Source: Solirubrobacterales bacterium 67-14
Lineage (GTDB): Bacteria; Actinomycetota; Thermoleophilia; Solirubrobacterales; 70-9
Assembly: GCA_001897355.1 (NCBI GenBank)
Contig: MKST01000001.1
Location: forward strand, 122,613 to 186,612
DNA: 64,000 nt
Reading direction: 5' to 3'
Below the pieces are notes generated by a model that ran no database searches, was not told the origin of the DNA, and saw only the letters and a program-made list of their open reading frames with translations. Positions 57,762 to 64,000 of this stretch are shown one piece after another. A program made the position numbers and the translations under genes. Each line of letters begins with the position of its first letter. Position 1 is the first letter of the stretch.

Positions 57762-58641
57762 TCAGCAGGCTGCTCGCCAGCTTGGCGCCGATTCCCAGAT
57801 AGACCAGCAGGTTCAGCAGGCCCGGGTTGCCGGGAGCGTCGAAACGCCGGTAGAAGCGCCCCATGCCCCGGTGGAAGGCGATCTCCTGGCGCAGCCGCCG
57901 GCGATCCGGGCTGGAGCCGCCCTTCACGTGGAGTGCCTCGCCGGCCGGCTCGTAGATCACGGTCCAGCCCGCCTCGCCGAAGCGCCGGCACCAATCCAGG
58001 TCCTCCATGTACAGCCAGTAGCCCTCGTCCAGCGGCCCCACCTGCCGCAGCGCCTCGCGGCGAACCAGCATGAAGGCGCCGTTGACGGCGTCGACCGGTC
58101 CGGGGTCGTCCTCATCCAGCCAGGTCGCCCGGTACTGGCTGAGCGGCGTCGGAGCCGACCGTAGGCGGCCGATCCCGCTGAAGTGAGCCAAGGCGGAGAG
58201 CGGGGTCGGGAAGGCCCGCTTGCTGGCGTGGTCGAAACCGCCGTCGGGGGTGGTCAGCCTGACCCCGACCATGCCGATCGAATCGTCCGACCCGAGCCGG
58301 GTGATCGCCGCGTCGAGCGTGCCCGCCCGTACTTCGGTGTCCGGGTTCAGCAGCAGGTACATGGCCGGCCCTTCGCTCCCGGCCCCGGCCCGCGGGCTGG
58401 TGGCTTCACCCAATACCTCGTTGTTGGCGGCGGAGAAGCCGACGTTGCCGAGCCGGAGAAGCCGCACGTCGGGGAACTCTGCCGCGACCATGTCCGGGGT
58501 TTCATCCGGTGATCCGGAGTCGACCACGGTCACCCGCATCGGCACCGACGGCGGATGCTGGCGTAACGAGAGCAGGCAGTTGCGGAGCAGCCCGGGCGCC
58601 CCGTGGCTGACGATCACCACCTCCAACTCTGGCCGACTCAT
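57730..58641 (-). CDS. Glycosyltransferase family 2
   Basis: A 303-residue GT-A enzyme of the rhamnosyltransferase type. Motifs are VVIVSHGAPGLLRNCLLSL, VDSGSPDETPDMV, GFSAANNEVLGEA, the DXD motif in YLLLNPDTEVRAG, VDAVNGAFMLVRREAL and GYWLYMEDLDWCRRFGEAG. The C-terminus has a hydrophobic segment that may touch the membrane. TAACCT lies 6 nt before the ATG. The gene follows the second polyprenyl sugar transferase on the same strand by 16 bp and probably acts on its product. Confidence 0.9.
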   Translation of the reverse strand: MSRPELEVVIVSHGAPGLLRNCLLSLRQHPPSVPMRVTVVDSGSPDETPDMVAAEFPDVRLLRLGNVGFSAANNEVLGEATSPRAGAGSEGPAMYLLLNPDTEVRAGTLDAAITRLGSDDSIGMVGVRLTTPDGGFDHASKRAFPTPLSALAHFSGIGRLRSAPTPLSQYRATWLDEDDPGPVDAVNGAFMLVRREALRQVGPLDEGYWLYMEDLDWCRRFGEAGWTVIYEPAGEALHVKGGSSPDRRRLRQEIAFHRGMGRFYRRFDAPGNPGLLNLLVYLGIGAKLASSLLISWCRSVCRP

Positions 58642-58647
58642 GGAGGC

Positions 58648-58653
58648 AGGTTA
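58648..58653 (-). promoter_or_regulatory. Leaderless-type -10 hexamer (TAACCT)
   Basis: TAACCT on the minus strand lies 6 nt before ATG 58641. Confidence 0.45.
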
Positions 58654-58657
58654 ATTC

Positions 58658-60097
58658 TTAGAAGGCGCCGTCGCCGCGGATCACGGCCCGCGGTGTGCGC
58701 AGCATGATCTTGAGGTCGCCGGTGATCGTCAGGTTGTCGACGTAGTCACGTTCGAGCGCGAGGCGTTCTTCGAAGGTCAGGCCACCGCGGCCCGCGACCT
58801 GCATCGGCCCGGTCAGGCCGGGCTTGACCCGCAGCCGCTGGCGCTGGCGCTCGTCGTACAGAGCGACCACGGCTTCCTCCTCGGGCCGGGGCCCGACCAA
58901 CGACATGTCGCCCTTGACCACGTTGATGAACTGCGGGACTTCGTCGAAGCTCGAGCGGCGAAGCAGCCGGCCGACCCGGGTCACCCGCGGGTCGTTGGCG
59001 ATCTTGAATGCCGGTTCGTCCAGCGCGTCGAGGTCGATCAGCGAATCGAGTTGCTCCTCGGCGCCCTCGACCATGGTCCGCAGCTTGTACATGGTGAAAT
59101 TGCGGCCGTCCCGGCCGACCCGCACTTGGCGGAAGAAGACCGGTCCGGACGAGTCAAGGCGGATTGCCAGGGCTGCGACGGCCAGCAGGGGCGCGGTGAT
59201 GGTCAGCATCGAGACCCCGACGATCAGGTCCATGGTCCGCTTGATCGCCATGGTCGAGCGGGGCGGGTCGCCGAACTGGAAGTCCAGCATCGGCACCTCG
59301 GCGATCCGGTTCAACTCCGTGCCGGGGCCGAGCACCGCCTGGTTGGCCGGGACCATGGTCACTGACACCTGCGAGCTCCGGCAGGTCGTGATGATCTCGC
59401 CGACCGCCCGGGCGCTGAGCTCGTCGTCGGCGATCACCACCCGGTTCACCCGCTGTCCGGTCGCGATCTCGGCCAGATCCTCGGGCGGCCCGTAATAGTG
59501 GGCCCCGGTGCTGGCCGGCCCCGAAACCTCGCCGCCCTCGTTCTCGCCGACGTAGCCGACCAGTTCGAGATGGTCGCCGCCCTGGACCAGCAGCCGCATC
59601 GCGACCAGCCGGGCCTTGGGGCCGGCCCCCACCACGAGGGTGCGCTCCGGTGCGGCGATCCCGCGATACAGCCAGCGCACGCCGCTGCGCAGCAAGATCG
59701 CAGCGAAGAAAGCAACCGACCCGATCACCACCATCACCGAACTGGACAGGTGGGCGTCGAGGATCCCGGTGATCCCCCAGGCGGCCGCGATCGTGATCGC
59801 GGCGGTGGCCAGCAGTTCCGGCAGCTCGTCGAGGGTGGAGTGGCGGATCCGGCGGCTGTCGCGGTCGTAGAGGTTGTCGATCTTCGCGACCAGGATCCAG
59901 ATCGGGATCGCCAGCAGGGCCCAGACCGTTTCGCCGTTGCTGAGTGAAGTGAACTGGTCGGCGACCAGCACCCCGATCCCGATCGCCGAGGCGTCGGCCA
60001 GGGCAAGCGCCCAGCGCCGCAGGCGTTGAAGCTGCCGGACCTGGTCCTGCTCGCGGGTCGGCGCAGGGGCCGACCCGGCCACCGGGCTGGTTGCCAT
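58658..60097 (-). CDS. Polyprenyl-phosphate sugar phosphotransferase, copy 2
   Basis: About 479 residues from ATG 60097; the frame continues to 60160 and includes an in-frame GTG at 60136. It has four membrane helices (about 25-130), a Rossmann-like domain (ERTLVVGAGPKARLVAMRLL) and a sugar-transferase domain with KRTMDLIVGVSMLTI. Further motifs are SSGPVFFRQVRVGRDG, MYKLRTMVEGAEEQ, RRSSFDEVPQFINVVKGDMS (LVGPRP following) and RVKPGLTGPMQVAGRG. It starts assembly of a lipid-linked glycan. It is the counterpart of 46307-47839 and lies near the second ligase/small protein/hydrolase set. The 137-bp gap to the helicase gene holds promoters only. Confidence 0.91.
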   Translation of the reverse strand: MATSPVAGSAPAPTREQDQVRQLQRLRRWALALADASAIGIGVLVADQFTSLSNGETVWALLAIPIWILVAKIDNLYDRDSRRIRHSTLDELPELLATAAITIAAAWGITGILDAHLSSSVMVVIGSVAFFAAILLRSGVRWLYRGIAAPERTLVVGAGPKARLVAMRLLVQGGDHLELVGYVGENEGGEVSGPASTGAHYYGPPEDLAEIATGQRVNRVVIADDELSARAVGEIITTCRSSQVSVTMVPANQAVLGPGTELNRIAEVPMLDFQFGDPPRSTMAIKRTMDLIVGVSMLTITAPLLAVAALAIRLDSSGPVFFRQVRVGRDGRNFTMYKLRTMVEGAEEQLDSLIDLDALDEPAFKIANDPRVTRVGRLLRRSSFDEVPQFINVVKGDMSLVGPRPEEEAVVALYDERQRQRLRVKPGLTGPMQVAGRGGLTFEERLALERDYVDNLTITGDLKIMLRTPRAVIRGDGAF

Positions 60098-60215
60098 TCG
60101 CTCACTGCTTCTGGTTCTTGGGCCGGACTGAGTCACTCGTAAATCAATTCTCCCAGACACATAACCGCCAAACAGGCGTTTGGATGCGGTCTGACGTCCC
60201 AGGTTGCCGGGGGCG

Positions 60216-60221
60216 TAGCAT
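60216..60221 (+). promoter_or_regulatory. -10-like hexamer (TAGCAT) upstream of the helicase gene
   Basis: TAGCAT lies 13 nt before ATG 60235, and 7 nt before an in-frame TTG at 60229. The second spacing fits the leaderless pattern of the window. Confidence 0.35.
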
Positions 60222-60234
60222 CAGGGGTTTGAGG

Positions 60235-63200
60235 ATGTCTGGAAAACCGACCATGGAAACTACTCTCGGGGATCCCCTCGCTCCCTTCAGCGAGCCGGTT
60301 CGCAAGTGGTTTTCCGCGTCCTTCGAGGGCGCGACTCCGGCCCAGGCTTCGGGCTGGGAATCGATCGCCTCCGGCGCGGACACGCTGATCTGCGCTCCGA
60401 CCGGTTCCGGCAAGACGTTGGCCAGCTTCCTTTGGGGGATCGACCGGCTTTCACGCCTTCATGCCGATATCGGGGCCGGCCGGGTTCCGGAGCCCGAACC
60501 TGGGGTCCGGCTGGTCTACGTCTCGCCGCTGAAGGCGCTCTCCTACGACATCGAGCGCAACCTGCGGGCGCCGCTGCGGGGCATCGGCCTCGACATCTCG
60601 GTCGGCCTCCGCACCGGTGACACGCCGCAGAACGAACGCAACCGGATGCGACGCGAGCCACCGGAGATCCTGATCACCACTCCCGAGTCGCTCTACCTGA
60701 TGCTCTCTTCCGGGGCCCGGGAGATCCTGACCAGGGTCGAAACGGTGATCGTCGACGAGATCCACGCGGTCGCGGCGACCAAGCGCGGCGCCCACCTCGC
60801 CCTGACCCTGGAACGGCTCGAACATCTGGTCCGGGAGAACGCCGACGAGCAGTTGGCGATCGATGGGCAGCCGGATTCCGCCGTCGTTCAGCGGATCGGC
60901 CTCTCGGCGACCCAGAGGCCGCTGGAGCGGATCGCGACTTTCCTCTCCGGCCCCGGCCGCGAATGCCGGGTGGTCGACCCGGGCCAGCGCAAAGAGCTCG
61001 ACCTGGAAATCGTGGTCCCGGTCGAGGACATGACCGCGCCGGAGGCGGAAGTACACGAGGTCGGCTCCGCGGACGACGGTTCCGCGGATGACGCGCCGAT
61101 CCGCTCGATCTGGCCGGCGATCTATCCCGAGCTGCTGGCCCAGGTCCGGGCCCACACCTCGACCATCGTCTTCGTCAACAACCGCCGGGCTGCCGAACGG
61201 CTCGCCCAGCGGCTGAACGACCTCGACGAGGAGACCGGCGAGGTCGAGTCGCCGAACCGCACCGCGACCGAGGAGGTGCCGATCCAGCCGGCCGAATCCG
61301 CGGGGCTGCCACTGGCCCGGGCCCATCACGGCTCGCTTTCGCATGAGGAGCGGACCGAGGTCGAGGAGCAGCTCAAGTCGGGGCTGATCCCCTGCCTGGT
61401 CGCGACCTCTTCCCTGGAGCTGGGGATCGACATGGGGGCGGTCGACCTGGTCGTCCAGGTCGAATCGCCGAAGTCGGTGGCCCGCGGCCTGCAGCGGATC
61501 GGCCGGGCCGGCCATGGTCTCGGCGAGACTTCGAAGGGGCGGATCTTCCCCAAGTTCCGCGGTGACCTGCTGGAAAGCGCGGTGGTCACCAGGCGGATGC
61601 GAGAAGGCCAGATCGAAGAGACGGTCATCCCCTCCAACCCGCTCGACGTGCTCGCCCAGCACCTGGTCTCGATGGCGTCGCTCGACAAATGGGGCACCGA
61701 CGAGGCCTTCGAGCTGATCCGGCGTACCACGCCCTTCGCCGAGCTTTCGATCGAGCAGTTCGAGAACGTGCTCGACATGCTCGACGGCCGCTACCCTTCG
61801 GATCGTTTCGCCGAGCTTCGGCCGCGGCTGGTCTGGGACCGGACCGGCAAGACCATCGAGGGCCGCAAGGGCGCCCGCTCGCTGGTCGTGACCAACGCCG
61901 GCACGATCCCTGACCGAGGGCTCTATGGCGTCCACCTGCCGGACGGCCGCCGGGTCGGCGAGCTGGACGAGGAGATGGTCTACGAGGCCCGGGCCGGCCA
62001 GGTCTTCCTGCTCGGCGCATCGAGCTGGCGGATTCAGGAGATCACCCGTGACCGGGTGATCGTCGTCCCCGCCCCCGGGGTGCCGGGCGCGATCCCCTTC
62101 TGGAAGGGGGACGGGATCGGCCGGCCGGCCGAGCTGGGTGAGGCGATCGGCGCCTTCGCCCGCGAGGCGGTGAACGCCGACCCGGCCGAACTGGAGAAAT
62201 CGCATGACCTCGACCCGCGCGCGGCCCGCAACCTGATCGCCTACCTCAAGGACCAGCAGGACGCGACCCGGGTCGTGCCCTCCGATACGACCGTCGTGAT
62301 CGAGCGCTTCCGCGACGAGATCGGCGACTGGCGGCTGGTCGTGCTCTCGCCCTGGGGCGGCCGGGTCCACGCCGCCTGGGGCCTCGCGATCGCTCGCAAG
62401 CTGCGTGACGAGCATGGCCTGGAGGCGGATGCGATCCATTCCGACGACGGGATCGCCGTGCACCTGCCGGATGCCGACGAGCCGCCTTCGGCGGACCTGG
62501 TCCTGGTCGAGCCGGACGAGCTGGAGGACCTGGTCGTCCGCGAACTCGGCACCTCGGCTCTGTTCGGGGCGCGGTTCCGCGAGAACGCGGCCCGGTCGCT
62601 CTTGATCCCCCGGGCCTATCCGGGCAAACGCACTCCGCTATGGCAGCAGCGGCTCAAGGCGCAGAGCCTGCTCGAGGTCGCCCAGGACTTCCCCCGCTTC
62701 CCGGTCATCCTCGAGACCTACCGCGAATGCCTGCAGGACGTCTTCGACCTGCCCGCCCTGGACCGGCTGCTGCGCGGCATCCATTCCCGGGAGATCTCGC
62801 TGGTCGAGGTCGAAACCCAGACCGCCTCGCCCTTCGCCTCCTCGCTGCTCTTCGACTACGTCGCGACCTACATGTACGAGGGCGACACCCCGAACGCGGA
62901 GCGGCGGGCCACCGCCCTCTCGCTGGACCGGGAGCTTTTGCGCGAGCTGCTCGGCCAGGACGAGCTGCGGGAGCTGATCGACGAGGACGCCCTGGCCGAG
63001 GTCGAGGCTTCGCTGCAGCATCTGACCGAGCAGGGGCAGGCCAGTGACCGCGACGGTCTCCAGCAGATCCTGCGCCGGATCGGCGACCTCACCGCCGAAG
63101 AAGCCGAAGCCCGGGTGGCCGAGGGCTACTCGGCCGCCTCGATGCTGGAGAACCTGCTCGGCGAGCGCCGGGCCGCCAAGGTGCGCATCAACGGCCAAGA

Positions 63201-64000
63201 ACGCTTCATCGCGGCTGAGGATGCCGGTCTCTACCGGGATGCGCTGGGGGTTTCGCCGCCGGCCGGGCTGCCGGCCGACTTCCTCGCCGAACGCGACGAC
63301 CCGATGGTGGCGCTGCTGTCGCGGTACGCCCGCACCCATGGCCCCTTCCCGACCGCCTGGGCCCGTGAGCGCTACGGGGTCGACCCGACCCCGGCGCTCA
63401 AGGAACTCGAGGCCGGTGGCTCGGTGGTGCGAGGGGAGATCCGGCCGGGCGGCACCGAACGCGAATGGTGTGACGCCGAGGTGCTCCGCCGGGTCCGGCG
63501 AGCGAGCCTCGCCCACCTGCGGCAGGAGGTCGAACCGGCCGACGGCGCTGCCTACGCCCGCTTCCTCGCGTCCTGGCAGGGCATCGACCGGCACCGGCCG
63601 CTGAGGAAGGATGCCCGGCCCGGGGCCGGTACCGACCGGCTGCGGGAGGTCCTCGTGCCGTTGCAGGGGGTCGCCCTGACCCAGTCGGTCTGGGAGAACG
63701 ACGTGCTGCCCCGCCGCCTCGGTTCCTACAGCTCGACCTGGCTGGACGAACTCTGCACCAGCGGCGAGGTGGTCTGGATCGGGGCCGGGGCGGTCGGGCG
63801 GACCGACGGCCGGGTCGCGCTCTACTTCCGTGAGGATGTCCGCCTGGCCGGGCCACCGCCGGCCAACGCGAAGCTGGAGAAGCCGGAGGGTGAGATCCAC
63901 GATGCGATCCGCGAGCGGCTGGCGGCCGGCCCGGCCTTCTGGCTCGACCTGGTCGGAGAGCTGGACCACCCGGCGGAAGAGCTCCACTCGGCGCTTTGGG
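60235..64000 (+). CDS. Lhr-type ATP-dependent helicase, 3' end cut by the window
   Basis: The first 1255 codons of a very large superfamily 2 helicase of the Lhr (large helicase-related) group, open to the window edge. The RecA-like core has Walker A APTGSGKT (K60), VYVSPLKALSYDIERNL, ITTPESLYLML, the DEIH box at 174-177 (IVDEIHAV), GLSATQRPLE, TIVFVNNRRAAERL, AHHGSLSHEER, VATSSLELGIDMGAVD and the arginine-finger motif GLQRIGRAGH. A winged-helix and Lhr-core C-terminal region follows. The last visible residues (EELHSALW) begin the Lhr C-terminal segment. Lhr proteins are DNA-damage-induced 3'-5' helicases or translocases in actinobacteria. The ATG at 60235 is used; TTG 60229 and ATG 60253 are alternatives. 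Confidence 0.94.
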   Translation, partial: MSGKPTMETTLGDPLAPFSEPVRKWFSASFEGATPAQASGWESIASGADTLICAPTGSGKTLASFLWGIDRLSRLHADIGAGRVPEPEPGVRLVYVSPLKALSYDIERNLRAPLRGIGLDISVGLRTGDTPQNERNRMRREPPEILITTPESLYLMLSSGAREILTRVETVIVDEIHAVAATKRGAHLALTLERLEHLVRENADEQLAIDGQPDSAVVQRIGLSATQRPLERIATFLSGPGRECRVVDPGQRKELDLEIVVPVEDMTAPEAEVHEVGSADDGSADDAPIRSIWPAIYPELLAQVRAHTSTIVFVNNRRAAERLAQRLNDLDEETGEVESPNRTATEEVPIQPAESAGLPLARAHHGSLSHEERTEVEEQLKSGLIPCLVATSSLELGIDMGAVDLVVQVESPKSVARGLQRIGRAGHGLGETSKGRIFPKFRGDLLESAVVTRRMREGQIEETVIPSNPLDVLAQHLVSMASLDKWGTDEAFELIRRTTPFAELSIEQFENVLDMLDGRYPSDRFAELRPRLVWDRTGKTIEGRKGARSLVVTNAGTIPDRGLYGVHLPDGRRVGELDEEMVYEARAGQVFLLGASSWRIQEITRDRVIVVPAPGVPGAIPFWKGDGIGRPAELGEAIGAFAREAVNADPAELEKSHDLDPRAARNLIAYLKDQQDATRVVPSDTTVVIERFRDEIGDWRLVVLSPWGGRVHAAWGLAIARKLRDEHGLEADAIHSDDGIAVHLPDADEPPSADLVLVEPDELEDLVVRELGTSALFGARFRENAARSLLIPRAYPGKRTPLWQQRLKAQSLLEVAQDFPRFPVILETYRECLQDVFDLPALDRLLRGIHSREISLVEVETQTASPFASSLLFDYVATYMYEGDTPNAERRATALSLDRELLRELLGQDELRELIDEDALAEVEASLQHLTEQGQASDRDGLQQILRRIGDLTAEEAEARVAEGYSAASMLENLLGERRAAKVRINGQERFIAAEDAGLYRDALGVSPPAGLPADFLAERDDPMVALLSRYARTHGPFPTAWARERYGVDPTPALKELEAGGSVVRGEIRPGGTEREWCDAEVLRRVRRASLAHLRQEVEPADGAAYARFLASWQGIDRHRPLRKDARPGAGTDRLREVLVPLQGVALTQSVWENDVLPRRLGSYSSTWLDELCTSGEVVWIGAGAVGRTDGRVALYFREDVRLAGPPPANAKLEKPEGEIHDAIRERLAAGPAFWLDLVGELDHPAEELHSALW

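Noticed and set aside
33399..60097. Prophage, insertion sequence or CRISPR array within the accessory region
   Set aside because: No transposase, integrase, phage structural gene or regularly spaced repeat was seen. The genes fit polysaccharide synthesis.
60451..62463. Long minus-strand frames across the helicase gene (also 62638-63987)
   Set aside because: Shadows of the Lhr-type helicase, whose motifs are all in order on the plus strand.

Overview
The window is a stretch of chromosome from a high-GC actinobacterium-like organism, most likely of the class Thermoleophilia (Solirubrobacterales or a close relative). The support is the strongly GC-ending codon use, the order rpsF-ssb-rpsR-rplI-dnaB-dnaC-like-purA, large secreted proteins ending in a Lys/Arg-rich beta module, a fused PafBC-type WYL regulator, an encapsulin with its ferritin-like cargo, and a large block of surface-polysaccharide genes. 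The lineage is inferred from gene content and was not checked against any database. No phage, insertion sequence, CRISPR array or rRNA was seen.

Layout. 1-7.3 kb: the end of a large repeat-rich surface protein, a baeRF-type release-factor homologue, tRNA-Arg(CCT), an MgtC-like membrane protein with a problematic start, and an unrecognised 899-residue secreted protein. 7.4-21.6 kb: housekeeping and stress genes. These are a class III aminotransferase, an SDR oxidoreductase, an encapsulin/ferritin pair downstream of pyrE and a CPBP protease, a class A penicillin-binding protein, an LPG-synthase-type membrane protein divergent from thiL, an HtrA-like lipoprotein protease, trehalose-6-phosphate synthase with a secreted TAP-like hydrolase, and a Pro/Ala-rich membrane protein. 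21.7-27.3 kb: the ribosomal/replication cluster ending in purA, followed by a 420-bp non-coding gap with a strong terminator and several hairpins. 27.7-33.3 kb: a membrane protein, a nucleotide-sugar dehydrogenase, two tandem TetR paralogues and the fused PafBC-type regulator.

33.4-60.2 kb is a polysaccharide region. It holds a Wzx-type flippase, glycosyltransferases, a DegT aminotransferase, a methyltransferase, an acetyltransferase, three O-antigen-ligase-like proteins, two polyprenyl-phosphate sugar transferases, two GH39-like secreted hydrolases, two small Gly/Ser-rich single-span proteins and a complete dTDP-rhamnose operon (rmlA-rmlD-rmlB-rmlC). One set (ligase with C-terminal helical repeats, small single-span protein, secreted hydrolase, sugar transferase) occurs twice, at 42.2-47.8 kb and 53.6-60.1 kb, with different gene order. 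This repeated module is the best candidate for an undescribed system. The window ends inside a large Lhr-type helicase gene (60.2 kb to the edge).

Expression signals. Many first genes of transcription units have a TANNNT-like hexamer only 6-9 nt before the start codon and no Shine-Dalgarno sequence, which is the layout of leaderless mRNAs. Internal operon genes use AAAGGA-type ribosome sites, TTG starts and 4-nt TTGA, ATGA or GTGA stop/start overlaps. Two genes, dnaB and the mgtC-like gene, have no canonical start codon where family conservation puts the N-terminus.
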